This document shows positions 51,171-60,926 of a DNA stretch of 64,000 nucleotides, in pieces. This stretch comes from Xenorhabdus griffiniae (GTDB lineage: Bacteria > Pseudomonadota > Gammaproteobacteria > Enterobacterales > Enterobacteriaceae): the NCBI RefSeq assembly GCF_037265215.1, contig NZ_CP147737.1:2512001-2576000 (forward strand), given 5' to 3'. The notes beneath the pieces are model-generated. The model had not been told where the DNA came from. It searched no databases and worked only from the letters and a program-made list of their open reading frames with translations. The position numbers and the translations under genes are program-made. How positions within the stretch are numbered: the first letter of the stretch is position 1; each line of letters begins with the position of its first letter.

Positions 51171-51224
51171 AAACGGATAAGCCACACTTTGTTTATGCGG
51201 AATTTTTTTCGTAGCAAAAATTTA

Positions 51225-51297
51225 TTCTCTTTCTAAAATAGTTTGTGTAATACTTAGATGGCTACTTGGAGATTAACTTAATCTAGAGGGTAATGTA
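51225..51297 (+). promoter_or_regulatory. lpp promoter and leader
   Basis: GTTTGTGTAATACTT with -10 TAATACT at 51248-51254, followed by GGAGATTAACTTAATCTAGA and GGGTAATGTAATG, is nearly the same as the strong E. coli lpp promoter and leader as I remember them. GAGGG is the ribosome site. Confidence 0.75.
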
Positions 51298-51534
51298 ATG
51301 AATCGTACTAAAGTTGTATTTGGTGCAGTAATTCTGGCTTCTACTCTGTTAGCGGGTTGCTCAAGCGCAACTAAAGTTGAACAACTCGCCTCTCAGGTTC
51401 AAACTCTCGGTTCTAAAGTTGACCAGTTGAGCAGTGATCTTAGTTCTATTCGTTCTGATGTACAATCAGCCAGAGACGAAGCTGCTCGTGCTAATCAGCG
51501 CCTTGATAACCAAGTTCGTTCATACAAGAAATAA
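51298..51534 (+). CDS. lpp: Major outer-membrane (Braun) lipoprotein Lpp
   Basis: Lpp is a trimeric coiled-coil lipoprotein that ties the outer membrane to peptidoglycan by its C-terminal lysine. The 78-residue precursor has signal peptide [21 protein letters not shown] with lipobox LAGC (given here in part), heptad-patterned [20 protein letters not shown] and C-terminal SYKK. Length equals E. coli. It has its own strong promoter and a terminator, and ldtE next door encodes a related L,D-transpeptidase. Confidence 0.97.
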   Translation: MNRTKVVFGAVILASTLLAGCSSATKVEQLASQVQTLGSKVDQLSSDLSSIRSDVQSARDEAARANQRLDNQVRSYKK

Positions 51535-51564
51535 TCTTTATAGTAGGTAAAAATTGTTGATAAC

Positions 51565-51592
51565 AAATGGCGTACAGTGGTACGCCATTTCT
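51565..51592. terminator. Terminator of lpp
   Basis: AAATGGCGTA/TACGCCATTT perfect 10-bp stem followed by CTATTTCTT; lies between convergent lpp and ldtE. Confidence 0.85.
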
Positions 51593-51626
51593 ATTTCTTC
51601 AGCTTACCCCTATCTTTCCCAATTTC

Positions 51627-52682
51627 TTAGGCATCAGGTTGATAGATTGGCCCTGGTTGATGTAATGGTGGTATCTTAGCTGGTTTAATTTCGGGGGCGG
51701 TATCTTCAATTGGTTTTAAAATCGCCTTTTTCACTTGGCTATTCGCAACCCGCCCTGTATTTACCTGTACTGGCATACCTGAACGACGAATAATCGCTTG
51801 ATCAACAAGGAATTCATCTGTTTCACGATGATTAATGAACTTCACTAAGCCTTCAGAACGTGGGATCGGCACTGTTTGTGGATCATCTGTCTCTTTATTA
51901 GACAATGGCTGATGAACTTCCACATAGCGCTTACCATCTGGCTCTATGGCATATTTCACCGGTTCATTAATGATCTGGACTCGCGTTCCGCGTGGGACAG
52001 TCCGAAACAAATCTTCAATATCTTCAGGCCGCAAACGAATACATCCTGAACTGACACGCATACCAATGCCAAAATTCGCATTTGTACCATGGATCAGATA
52101 TTCACCGCGTCCAGCCGCCAAACGTAAGGCAAAATCCCCCATTGGATTATCTGGGCCGGCGGGAATGACAGCAGGCAAAATAATTCCCCGGCTAGCGTAA
52201 TCCTTGCGAATATTAACGGTTGGTGTCCATGTCGGGTTTTTAATTAATTGGCTGACTGACGTTGTCATAATCGGTGTGTTACGCCCAAGTTGACCTATTC
52301 CAATAGGATACACAACGACATAATTTTTTCCCTCAGGGAAGTAATAGAGCCTAAGTTCGGCCAAATTGATAATAATTCCCTGGCGGGGAGTGTCCGGCAA
52401 TAGCATCTGTGATGGAATAATTAACTCAGTGCCAGGTTTAGGTAAATAGGGATCGACACCAGGATTTGCTTCCAACATCGCCAATAATCCTATTTGGTAT
52501 TTGGCGGCAATGGATTCTAACGGACGCCCGTCATCGGGCACAATATGGGTAGAATTTTCGCCAATCAGGCGGCTATTGGCAGGAGGCAATGGATATTCGA
52601 TAGCATGGGCGATATGAATCAATCCACTTAACGACAACATGCCAATCAAGAACATGCCGATAACAGTTAAAAATCGCTTCAT
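51627..52682 (-). CDS. ldtE: L,D-transpeptidase LdtE (YnhG)
   Basis: LdtE forms 3-3 cross-links in peptidoglycan in the periplasm. The 351-residue protein has a signal peptide (MKRFLTVIGMFLIGMLSLSG... to HA), a LysM-like segment (KYQIGLLAMLEANPGVDPY, residues about 60-105) and a YkuD domain with the catalytic motif HGTNANFGIGMRVSSGCIRL (Cys near 227). I chose the ATG at 52682; the frame extends 22 codons upstream without signal character. The sufABCDSE operon that follows in E. coli is missing here. Confidence 0.95.
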   Translation of the reverse strand: MKRFLTVIGMFLIGMLSLSGLIHIAHAIEYPLPPANSRLIGENSTHIVPDDGRPLESIAAKYQIGLLAMLEANPGVDPYLPKPGTELIIPSQMLLPDTPRQGIIINLAELRLYYFPEGKNYVVVYPIGIGQLGRNTPIMTTSVSQLIKNPTWTPTVNIRKDYASRGIILPAVIPAGPDNPMGDFALRLAAGRGEYLIHGTNANFGIGMRVSSGCIRLRPEDIEDLFRTVPRGTRVQIINEPVKYAIEPDGKRYVEVHQPLSNKETDDPQTVPIPRSEGLVKFINHRETDEFLVDQAIIRRSGMPVQVNTGRVANSQVKKAILKPIEDTAPEIKPAKIPPLHQPGPIYQPDA

Positions 52683-52851
52683 ACGTGCTTCCTGAAAATG
52701 ATGCTTGAGGCTTGAGTGTTGGTGGTTAATTAATAGCCTACTTTGCAAAACTATTCTATCTCATTCGTAGTAATCAAAGCAGGATTTATATCGTTCAGTT
52801 GTTCCCGCCAGCCAAATACTGACAGGAACAAAAATGTAACAGGTAAGGTAA

Positions 52852-53265
52852 TTAAGACAGAACTGCTGTTGTCAGGCGAGACGTACAGCATAATTGTTGT
52901 TGATCATTATAGATATCAATCTGCCAAACCTGATGTGAACGACCAAGATGGACAGGTTTACAAATGCCTTTAACCATGCCTTCATGAACAGATTTAAGGT
53001 GGTTAGCATTAATCTCTACTCCCACCACTTTCTGTTCGCCTTCCGAACAGAGATAACCTGCAATCGAGCCAAGTGTTTCAGCCAATACCACAGATGCCCC
53101 GCCATGCAAGATCCCGAATGGCTGTTTAGTTCGTTGATCGACTGGCATTGTTCCTTCGATAAAATCATCGCCAATCTGGGTAAATTCGATCCCGACATGT
53201 TTTACCATACACTCACTATTAAATTGATTCAGTGTATTTACATCTATATTACGTTTCCAAATCAC
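52852..53265 (-). CDS. menI: 1,4-dihydroxy-2-naphthoyl-CoA thioesterase MenI (YdiI)
   Basis: MenI hydrolyses DHNA-CoA in menaquinone synthesis. The 137-residue hotdog-fold protein has the family motif QPFGILHGGASVVLAETLGS (Glu near 63) and HQVWQIDIY near the C-terminus. The ATG overlaps the ydiJ stop by 4 bases, so it is the distal gene of a ydiJ-menI operon, as in E. coli. Confidence 0.95.
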   Translation of the reverse strand: MIWKRNIDVNTLNQFNSECMVKHVGIEFTQIGDDFIEGTMPVDQRTKQPFGILHGGASVVLAETLGSIAGYLCSEGEQKVVGVEINANHLKSVHEGMVKGICKPVHLGRSHQVWQIDIYNDQQQLCCTSRLTTAVLS

Positions 53266-56200
53266 GACATTATCTCCAATAGGGCTTGTAATGGATGTTT
53301 AAGCTGTTTTCCTTCTATGCGCTTCACTTGGCTACGACACGAATACCCTGTACTTAGGCAGTGTTCTAAGAATAAATTTTTCAGTGCCGGAGCCCATGAC
53401 AGTTTGTAGATGCCAATGGATTTCTCCAGATTTTTCTTTTCGTGACCATAAGTACCCGCCATGCCACAGCACCCAACATTGACATGATTCAATTGGTGAC
53501 CAAAATGGCAGAAGATATCAGCCCACTGTTTGCCGCTATTAGGCAATGCTGTTACTTCGGTACAGTGTCCAAGCAGATACCAGGCATCTCTGGACACGGA
53601 ATCATCATTTTTCACTTGTGATATTTTTTCCGGCAGGATGCTGATTAGCCATTCATGTACCAACTGAACGTTAAAATCTCCTCTCCGCTCACCGAGAATA
53701 GCGTTGTATTCATCCCGATAACACAGAACTAAAGCAGGATCGACACCTACCATAGGAATATTCAGGCGCGCTATCCGATTAAGGAAGTCAGCCGTTTTTC
53801 CCGCGGTTTTGGCAAATCGATTCAAGAACCCTTTAACATGCTGCGCCTTTCCATTGGGTGAAAATGGCAATAAGACAGGCTTATACCCCAACTTTTCTGT
53901 CAACAATACAAAATCGGTGACCACTTTCGCATCGTAATAACTGGTAAAAGGATCCTGGACAATCAGCACATGTTGGTCACGCTGTAATGATGACATACCT
54001 TCCAATTGTTCCAGTGTTGTCCTTGCTGCATAATGACCAGCAAGTTGCTGTTGCAATGTCGGGTAGGAGAGTAACGGCAAGTCAGCCATGCCAATGGTAT
54101 GCTGGCTGATTTTTTGTACCCACGGTTGTTTCAGGAAAAAATTAAATATTCGCGGCGCTTTTGCCATCAATGGCGTACTGTGTTCAACATTAGCAACAAT
54201 ATGATCACGCAATGGACGCAAATAACGGCTGTGATACAAAGCCAAGAAACGTGAACGAAACGAAGGGACATCAATCTTGATCGGACATTGTGTGGAACAC
54301 GCTTTACAGGCTAAACAACCTGACATGGCCTCTTTAACTTCATGTGAAAAATCATATTCACCTCGCCACGCCAGCCAGCTATGACGAGTCTTTTCAATCA
54401 ATCCCCGCAAACTGGGGCGCGCTTGATCCAGCCCATGCTCCAGCAATTTGGGTTCAACCCCTTGTTCGGTCAAAAGCCGCAACCATTCTCTCACCAGAGT
54501 CGCCCTGCCTTTGGGAGAATGTATGCGATGATGGCTGATTTTCATTGATGGACACATTGGGCTTTTGACATCGAAATTGAAGCACAACCCATTACCATTA
54601 CATTCCATTGCGCCACGAAATGCGCTCCTTACATTGACAGGAATGGTACGGTCGTAAGTCCCACGCTTGGCTGCATCAACTTTCATCATGGGTGCATCGA
54701 CGCCAATTGGTGGACAGATTTTCCCCGGATTGAGTCGATTGAGTGGATCAAATGCCGTTTTTATTCGGCGCAATTCGTTATACAAAACCTCACCAAAAAA
54801 GGCAGGGCTATATTCTGCTCGAAAACCTTTTCCATGTTCTCCCCATAACAAACCACCATATTTGGCCGTCAAATGAACAACTTCATCAGAAATCTGTTTC
54901 ATCAAGATTTCCTGTTGAGGATCACACATATCTAACGCAGGACGCACGTGTAAAACACCTGCATCTACATGACCAAACATGCCGTAATTCAGTTGGTGAT
55001 TATCCAAAAGCTGGCGAAATTCAGCAATGTAATCGGCAAGGTGTTGAGGAGGAACACAAGTATCTTCGACAAATGGAATGGGTTTAGCTGGACCTTTACT
55101 GTTGCCTAACAATCCGACGGATTTTTTCCGCATGGCATAAATGCGCTCAATATCCCTCAAATCATGGCATATCTGATAGCCAATAATGCCCGCCTGATTT
55201 TTTTCCATCAATTCATCAAGGCGTAAGCAAAGCTCCTGCAACTGCTGATCAATTTTCTGTTCATCATTACCACTGAATTCAACAATATTCAGACCTTGCA
55301 TATCCTTATCAGGCACATCCGTAATCAATTCCTTCACTGAATGCCAGATGATATCTTCGCGCGCCAGATTGAGTACCTTAGAGTCTACCGTTTCCACTGA
55401 GAGCGCTTTGGCTTCGACCATAAAGGGAGCATTACGTAGGGCTGAATCAAAGGAATCATATTTGACATTCACCAGGCGCCTGACTTTAGGTAACGGTGTG
55501 ATATCCAGCGTCGCCTCGGTAATGAAGGCCAAAGTACCTTCAGAACCCGTCAAAATACGGGTGAGATCAAAAGAGTGCATATCGTCGCTGAATACATGGC
55601 GTAAATCGTATCCCGTCAAAAATCGATTGAGTTTAGGGAACTTCTCAATGATTAGTTTCCGTTGTTCACGACAACGTTCCAATACCGTTTTATAAATACG
55701 ACCAACGATATTCTCTTCTTGGGCAATCGATTCCGCCAATGCTGTACTCATAGGACGGGTATCCAACATTTCCCCTCCCAATAAAACAGCACGGACACCC
55801 AGTACATGGTCCGAGGTTTTACCATAAACCAACGATCCCTGACCGGAAGCATCTGTATTGATCATACCGCCTAACGTAGCACGATTACTGGTTGAAAGTT
55901 CTGGGGAGAAAAAATAACCGAAAGGTTTTAGGTATTGATTAAGCTGATCTTTGATAACACCAGCTTCTACCCTTACCCATCCCTGCTCTGGGTTGATTTC
56001 CAAAATACGGTTCATATAACGGGACATGTCCACCACAATACCATTGTTAAGTGATTGTCCATTCGTGCCAGTTCCACCGCCACGGGGAGTAAACGTCAGC
56101 GCCTTAAAACGCTCCTCTTCTGCTATTCTTGTCAGCAAAACAACATCAGCACTGGAACGAGGAAATACAACAGCTTGTGGTAACAATTGATAAATACTGT

Positions 56201-56333
56201 TATCTGTCGCCATAGTCAGCCTATCGGCATAACTACTGGCGGTATCTCCAGTAAAACCCGCTTCTTTCAGTACAGTCAAATAGTTCTGTGCCAGTTCACT
56301 GACATGGGGGGCTTGTGATATACGTGGGATCAT
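53262..56333 (-). CDS. ydiJ: FAD-linked oxidoreductase YdiJ with iron-sulphur domain
   Basis: YdiJ-type enzymes are large FAD/4Fe-4S oxidoreductases, reported for E. coli as D-2-hydroxyglutarate dehydrogenase. The 1023-residue protein has the FAD-binding PCMH domain (about 45-275) with FTPRGGGTGTNGQSLN and GGMINTDASGQGS, the oxidase C-terminal domain (to about 540) with MFGHVDAGVLHVRP, a ferredoxin-like cluster motif CLACKACSTQCPIKID near 670, and a C-terminal CCG-type domain (VGCCGMAGTYGHEKKN). It aligns with E. coli YdiJ from end to end. menI overlaps it downstream. Confidence 0.95.
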   Translation of the reverse strand: MIPRISQAPHVSELAQNYLTVLKEAGFTGDTASSYADRLTMATDNSIYQLLPQAVVFPRSSADVVLLTRIAEEERFKALTFTPRGGGTGTNGQSLNNGIVVDMSRYMNRILEINPEQGWVRVEAGVIKDQLNQYLKPFGYFFSPELSTSNRATLGGMINTDASGQGSLVYGKTSDHVLGVRAVLLGGEMLDTRPMSTALAESIAQEENIVGRIYKTVLERCREQRKLIIEKFPKLNRFLTGYDLRHVFSDDMHSFDLTRILTGSEGTLAFITEATLDITPLPKVRRLVNVKYDSFDSALRNAPFMVEAKALSVETVDSKVLNLAREDIIWHSVKELITDVPDKDMQGLNIVEFSGNDEQKIDQQLQELCLRLDELMEKNQAGIIGYQICHDLRDIERIYAMRKKSVGLLGNSKGPAKPIPFVEDTCVPPQHLADYIAEFRQLLDNHQLNYGMFGHVDAGVLHVRPALDMCDPQQEILMKQISDEVVHLTAKYGGLLWGEHGKGFRAEYSPAFFGEVLYNELRRIKTAFDPLNRLNPGKICPPIGVDAPMMKVDAAKRGTYDRTIPVNVRSAFRGAMECNGNGLCFNFDVKSPMCPSMKISHHRIHSPKGRATLVREWLRLLTEQGVEPKLLEHGLDQARPSLRGLIEKTRHSWLAWRGEYDFSHEVKEAMSGCLACKACSTQCPIKIDVPSFRSRFLALYHSRYLRPLRDHIVANVEHSTPLMAKAPRIFNFFLKQPWVQKISQHTIGMADLPLLSYPTLQQQLAGHYAARTTLEQLEGMSSLQRDQHVLIVQDPFTSYYDAKVVTDFVLLTEKLGYKPVLLPFSPNGKAQHVKGFLNRFAKTAGKTADFLNRIARLNIPMVGVDPALVLCYRDEYNAILGERRGDFNVQLVHEWLISILPEKISQVKNDDSVSRDAWYLLGHCTEVTALPNSGKQWADIFCHFGHQLNHVNVGCCGMAGTYGHEKKNLEKSIGIYKLSWAPALKNLFLEHCLSTGYSCRSQVKRIEGKQLKHPLQALLEIMS

Positions 56334-56545
56334 TGGCTAATTGCCCCTTATTCTAATAAATATCCACATTGCTTTATCTATATACTATCTTGGATAACGT
56401 AACTCAGACAATTTTCTACTTTCTGAGCTGGCAGGTTTTCAACCATATCACAATATTTGTCGATTTTGAGCAACCAATGAAATATCGTTATATTTAATTA
56501 CCGTTGTTACTGCCAACACTATTTAATTACCTGAGAAATGATTTC

Positions 56546-57655
56546 ATGGAAAAATCACAATCACACCAAGATTTACCTAAGTTGTTATTCGCTCTATTCT
56601 TCATTTTATTGCTCATTACCACCAGCTTTTGGGTGTTAAGTCCCTTTATTTTGGGATTTATTTGGTCAGGAATGGTGGTTATCGCAACTTGGCCATTATT
56701 GGAAAAGTTACAACAACGACTATGGGGAAAACGCTGGATTGCGGTTTCTGTCATGACGTTACTGTTAGTTTTGCTATTTGTTATTCCGATTGCGTTACTT
56801 GTCAGTAGCCTGGTAGAAAACAGTGCGCCATTGATTGAATGGGCAAAATCGCCTTCCTCTTTCCACCTGCCACAGCTGGAATGGCTCAATCGAGTCCCTG
56901 TCATTGGCGAAGATGTATATCTTAAATGGCAGGATTTGATTGCTGATGGCGGTAACATACTGCTCAACAAAATTCCTCCTTACATCGGTAAAGCAGCAAC
57001 ATGGTTTTTTACCCAAGCCGCTAATGCAGGGCGCTTTCTTTTCCATCTGGCACTGATGGTCATGTTCAGTGTATTACTTTATTGGAAGGGGGATCAGGTT
57101 ATGCTGAGTATCCGCCATTTTGCTATCCGGCTGGCGGATAAACGCGGTGACGCCGTCGTATTGCTGGCTGCTCAATCGATCCGAGCCGTAGCTCTTGGCG
57201 TAGTGGTAACGGCATTGGTTCAAGCCATTGCGGGCGGAGTTGGGTTGGCAATTGCCGGCATTCCGTACCCCATGATATTGACAGTGCTCATGTTCGTATG
57301 CTGTGTTGCTCAACTAGGGCCTCTGCTTGTTCTCATTCCCTCTATCGCATGGCTTTATTGGACGGGAGAAACAACCTGGGGAACGATTTTAATTATCTGG
57401 AGCCTGATATTAACCACTATGGATGGTGTCCTACGCCCATTCCTGATCCGTCTTGGTGCTGACTTGCCGATGGTATTAATTCTTACCGGAGTCATCGGCG
57501 GGATCCTTTCATTAGGTGTCATCGGGCTATTTATTGGGCCTGTTGTATTGGCTGTTTCTTACAGTTTGCTATTGGCATGGATGAATGAAGTTCCTAAACC
57601 CGAAGGAAAAATGACAGATATGGAAAAACATTTCGGGGAAAAGCACGTCAAATAA
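56546..57655 (+). CDS. ydiK: AI-2E/PerM-family membrane protein YdiK
   Basis: YdiK belongs to the AI-2E transporter superfamily; its substrate is unknown. The 369-residue protein has about eight membrane segments, with the conserved SPFILGFIWSGMVVIATWP at the N-terminus and the C-terminal bundle GADLPMVLILTGVIGGILS. I start at ATG 56546, aligning to E. coli YdiK (370 residues). It is divergent from ydiJ and has its own terminator; rprA follows as in E. coli. Confidence 0.93.
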   Translation: MEKSQSHQDLPKLLFALFFILLLITTSFWVLSPFILGFIWSGMVVIATWPLLEKLQQRLWGKRWIAVSVMTLLLVLLFVIPIALLVSSLVENSAPLIEWAKSPSSFHLPQLEWLNRVPVIGEDVYLKWQDLIADGGNILLNKIPPYIGKAATWFFTQAANAGRFLFHLALMVMFSVLLYWKGDQVMLSIRHFAIRLADKRGDAVVLLAAQSIRAVALGVVVTALVQAIAGGVGLAIAGIPYPMILTVLMFVCCVAQLGPLLVLIPSIAWLYWTGETTWGTILIIWSLILTTMDGVLRPFLIRLGADLPMVLILTGVIGGILSLGVIGLFIGPVVLAVSYSLLLAWMNEVPKPEGKMTDMEKHFGEKHVK

Positions 57656-57661
57656 TTAAAT

Positions 57662-57695
57662 AATTGCGCGAAAAAAATAGTATTTTCGCGCAATT
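57662..57695 (+). terminator. Terminator of ydiK
   Basis: AATTGCGCGAAAA/TTTTCGCGCAATT perfect 13-bp stem, 7 bases after the stop. Confidence 0.85.
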
Positions 57696-57826
57696 ATAAA
57701 AATGGTGAATATATCATCACAATCCCATCTAAAATATAAAGTCATTTTTCGTAAAAAATAAAACCCGCAAAGAAAATTGTTGCAAAAAAGTTATTTTTAT
57801 ACAGTTTCTTTTCTAATCTCTATTTA

Positions 57827-57842
57827 TTAAGAGGATTCTTAA
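57827..57842. promoter_or_regulatory. RcsB-type box in the rprA promoter
   Basis: TTAAGAGGATTCTTAA is nearly palindromic and fits the Rcs box (TAAGAAT-ATTCTTA type). It lies about 35 bases before the expected rprA start, with TATTAAAT at 57857 as a -10 candidate. Confidence 0.65.
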
Positions 57843-57869
57843 TGAATAAACTCACCTATTAAATTAGTA

Positions 57870-58000
57870 TTCACTCCATCGAAACAAATGTTTCCCAGAG
57901 TATTGCTACCTCAGCTTATAACGCCATAGGCTGGGTTCAACGAAGTATATATATTGCTGTGTGTAGTCTTTGCCTGTCAGCCCATGATAGGCTTTTTTTT
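57870..58000 (+). ncRNA. rprA: Small RNA RprA
   Basis: RprA is an Hfq-bound RNA, induced by the Rcs envelope-stress phosphorelay, that activates rpoS translation. The segment TTGCTGTGTGTAGTCTTTGC at 57952-57971 matches the 3' half of E. coli RprA as I remember it, and is followed by a hairpin (GCCTGTC/GATAGGC) with eight T. It sits directly after ydiK, as in E. coli. The 5' half is divergent and the start near 57870 is inferred from the -10 candidate, so the length (about 130 versus 105 nt) is uncertain. Confidence 0.8.
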
Positions 58001-58030
58001 GCACTCCAAAAAATCTGTAACATAGAATAT

Positions 58031-58060
58031 AAAAGCCTGAAAGGATCTTAACAGGCTTTT
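58031..58060. terminator. Terminator of ppsA
   Basis: AAAAGCCTG/CAGGCTTTT stem with 12-base loop between rprA and ppsA; on the minus strand it follows the ppsA stop and a palindromic repeat. Confidence 0.7.
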
Positions 58061-58071
58061 ATATTTGAATT

Positions 58072-58173
58072 ATACCACTCGCCTTTCAAGATGCGTCTTA
58101 TATCTCTCCACTACGCGGGGAGATATAAACAATCACATTGATTTGCCAGCGGCAACTTGAAATTGGGTTAATA
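58072..58173. repeat. ERIC-like palindromic repeat downstream of ppsA
   Basis: Starts ATACCACTCGCCTTTCAAG, central CTACGCGGGGAG, contains CAATCACATTGATTTGC, ends GGGTTAATAC; about 100 bp, adjacent to the ppsA stop. Confidence 0.8.
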
Positions 58174-58182
58174 CAAATGCTA

Positions 58183-60561
58183 TTAATTACTTCCAGCCAA
58201 AGCAACCCACGTTTTCACAACCGTATCAGGATTCAATGATAAACTGTCAATTCCTTCCTTCATTAACCATTGAGCAAAATCTTCATGATCCGAAGGCCCT
58301 TGGCCACAGATACCAACATATTTCCCCTGCCGTTTAGCCGCTTGAATTGCCATGGAAAGCAGTTGTTTTACCGCTTCATTACGTTCATCGAATAATTCGG
58401 ATACCACACCAGAATCGCGATCTAATCCCAGAGCTAATTGCGTCATATCATTTGAACCAATTGAGAAGCCGTCAAAATATTCAAGAAATTGATCTGCTAG
58501 TAGCGCATTCGATGGAATTTCACACATCATGATAACTTTCAAGCCATTCTCACCGCGTTTCAAACCCTGAGATGCCAATTCCGCTATCACTGCTTCCGCT
58601 TGAGCAACAGTACGCACAAACGGGATCATCACCTCAACGTTAGTTAATCCCATCACATTACGTACCCGCTTGATCGCCTCACACTCTAACGCAAAACATT
58701 GGCGGAAACTGTCAGAAACGTAGCGCCCTGCCCCACGGAAACCCAGCATTGGGTTTTCTTCCTGTGGTTCATACCTGTCTCCACCCACTAAGTTCGCATA
58801 TTCATTGGATTTGAAATCTGATAAGCGAACAATCACACGTTTAGGCCAGAATGCTGCCGCTAGCGTTGCAATCCCTTCGGTTAATTTCCCTATATAAAAC
58901 TCAATAGGATCATCATAACCAGTCATCAACGAGTTAATTTGCTCTTGCAGCTCAGGAGATTGTTTGGTGTATTCAAGCAGAGCACGAGGGTGCACACCGA
59001 TCATTCGGTTAATAATAAACTCCAGTCGAGCCAAGCCAATCCCTTCATTTGGCAAACAGGCGAAATCAAAAGCGCGATCAGGATTACCTACATTCATCAT
59101 GATCTTCACATCCAATTCCGGTAGTTTATCAATTTGGGAACTCTGAACACTGAAATCTAGTTTATGCTGATAAACGTAACCTGTATCACCTTCCGAACAA
59201 GAAACCGTTACCTGTTGACCTTCTTGTAAACGTTCAGTCGCATCGCCACACCCTACAACAGCCGGAATTCCCAGCTCACGAGCAATAATAGCGGCGTGAC
59301 AGGTACGCCCTCCACGATTAGTGACAATGGCTGCTGCTCTTTTCATGATAGGCTCCCAATCCGGATCAGTCATATCAGTGACCAGCACATCCCCCGCTTG
59401 AATACGATCCATTTCACTCAGATTGTGGATAACCTTAACAGTCCCAACACCGATACGATGCCCAATGGCTCGACCTTCCACCAATACATTACCTTGCTCA
59501 TTGAGTTGGTAACGTTCCATTACCTGCTGATTTGATCGGACAGTTTCAGGACGGGCTTGAACAATATATAACTTGCCATTATGCCCATCTTTCGCCCACT
59601 CGATATCCATCGGACGGCCATAATGTTTCTCAATTAGCAAAGCTTGTCTGGCCAGCGCTTCCACTTCACTGTCAGTCAAAGAGAAACGATTGCGCAATTC
59701 CTCTGATACAGCTTCCGTACGCACTTGCTTCCCATGCTCTTTACTATTTGCATAAACCATGCGTATTTTTTTAGAGCCAAGATTACGGCGCACTATTGCA
59801 GGACGATTGTTATTCAACGTCGGTTTGTGGACATAAAATTCATCCGGGTTTACCGCTCCCTGAACAACCATCTCCCCCAAACCATATGCTGATGTAATGA
59901 AGACAACCTGATCAAAACCTGATTCAGTATCAATCGTAAACATCACGCCAGAGGAAGCCAAATCAGAACGCACCATGCGTTGTATACCCGCAGAAAGTGC
60001 CACACCACGGTGGTCATACCCCTGATGGACACGATAAGAAATAGCGCGATCATTAAAAAGTGATGCAAAGACGTGCTTGATAGCCACCATCACCGCATCA
60101 ATGCCTTGCACATTCAAGAAAGTTTCTTGCTGTCCAGCAAAAGAAGCATCCGGCATATCTTCCGCGGTGGCAGAAGAGCGCACGGCGAAAGAAGCATCAG
60201 GCTCGCCTTCAGACAATTGCAGATAGGCATCACGGATATCTTTTTCAAGTTGAGCCGTAAATGGCGTATCAATCACCCACTGACGAATTTGCGCGCCAGT
60301 TTTAGCCAACTGATTGACATCATCAACATTGGTTTCATCCAGCAATTGATAAATACGCTGGTTCACACCACTTTGTTCCAGAAAATCATTAAATGCCTGT
60401 GCAGTTGTAGCAAAACCATTGGGAACAGACACACCAAGCTCAGCCAGATTGGTGATCATCTCGCCAAGCGAGGCATTTTTACCACCAACCCGATTAACGT
60501 CGTTCATACCTAATTGGTTATACCAGAGCACATTGCTTGAGGTGAGGCCACTATTGGACAT
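58183..60561 (-). CDS. ppsA: Phosphoenolpyruvate synthase PpsA
   Basis: PpsA makes phosphoenolpyruvate from pyruvate and ATP in gluconeogenesis. The 792-residue protein, equal in length to E. coli, has an ATP-grasp N-domain ([30 protein letters not shown]), the phosphohistidine [16 protein letters not shown] near residue 420 and the PEP-binding C-domain with [17 protein letters not shown] and GICGQGPSD. The gene is divergent from ppsR, its regulator. A Cra-like site lies about 100 bases upstream. Confidence 0.97.
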   Translation of the reverse strand: MSNSGLTSSNVLWYNQLGMNDVNRVGGKNASLGEMITNLAELGVSVPNGFATTAQAFNDFLEQSGVNQRIYQLLDETNVDDVNQLAKTGAQIRQWVIDTPFTAQLEKDIRDAYLQLSEGEPDASFAVRSSATAEDMPDASFAGQQETFLNVQGIDAVMVAIKHVFASLFNDRAISYRVHQGYDHRGVALSAGIQRMVRSDLASSGVMFTIDTESGFDQVVFITSAYGLGEMVVQGAVNPDEFYVHKPTLNNNRPAIVRRNLGSKKIRMVYANSKEHGKQVRTEAVSEELRNRFSLTDSEVEALARQALLIEKHYGRPMDIEWAKDGHNGKLYIVQARPETVRSNQQVMERYQLNEQGNVLVEGRAIGHRIGVGTVKVIHNLSEMDRIQAGDVLVTDMTDPDWEPIMKRAAAIVTNRGGRTCHAAIIARELGIPAVVGCGDATERLQEGQQVTVSCSEGDTGYVYQHKLDFSVQSSQIDKLPELDVKIMMNVGNPDRAFDFACLPNEGIGLARLEFIINRMIGVHPRALLEYTKQSPELQEQINSLMTGYDDPIEFYIGKLTEGIATLAAAFWPKRVIVRLSDFKSNEYANLVGGDRYEPQEENPMLGFRGAGRYVSDSFRQCFALECEAIKRVRNVMGLTNVEVMIPFVRTVAQAEAVIAELASQGLKRGENGLKVIMMCEIPSNALLADQFLEYFDGFSIGSNDMTQLALGLDRDSGVVSELFDERNEAVKQLLSMAIQAAKRQGKYVGICGQGPSDHEDFAQWLMKEGIDSLSLNPDTVVKTWVALAGSN

Positions 60562-60662
60562 TAGAAACTACCCTTTTTACATTCGGAGGTACAAATCGGA
60601 AAATGAAAGCTGCACTTCACAGCAAGAAATAGCCTAGCACATTGTCTTGCCAGATATAGAAA

Positions 60663-60678
60663 GGTGAATCGATCAACC
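60663..60678. promoter_or_regulatory. Cra-like site upstream of ppsA
   Basis: GGTGAATCGATCAACC shares TGAATCG and the following half of the Cra consensus. Cra activates ppsA in E. coli, so position (about 100 bases from the start codon) is sensible. Confidence 0.5.
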
Positions 60679-60702
60679 CAACAATATTATTTTTTTACAG
60701 GT

Positions 60703-60805
60703 ATACTCGATAAACTTCAAGTTGCAATCCGCAAGACGAGGCGAGACCTTATATTTCCCCGCGCAGCGGGGAAATATAACACGCATCTTGAAGTTGGATT
60801 GGTAT
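60703..60805. repeat. ERIC-like palindromic repeat in the ppsA-ppsR region, copy 1
   Basis: Starts ATACTCGATAAACTTCAAG, central CCCCGCGCAGCGGGG, ends GTTGGATTGGTAT. Confidence 0.85.
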
Positions 60806-60832
60806 ATAATTTGGAAAGGATCTTAAGGGCAT

Positions 60833-60905
60833 ATACCAATCTGACTTCAAAATGCGTGTGATTTTATAGAGTTGTGTCAGTTGCAACTTGAAGTTTAATG
60901 CGTAT
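60833..60905. repeat. ERIC-like palindromic repeat in the ppsA-ppsR region, copy 2 (lacks GC-rich centre)
   Basis: Starts ATACCAATCTGACTTCAA and ends AACTTGAAGTTTAATGCGTAT, but the usual CCCCGC/GCGGGG core is missing. It ends 21 bases before the ppsR start and forms its leader. Confidence 0.8.
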
Positions 60906-60926
60906 AACGATAAAAGAAGAGAGACA

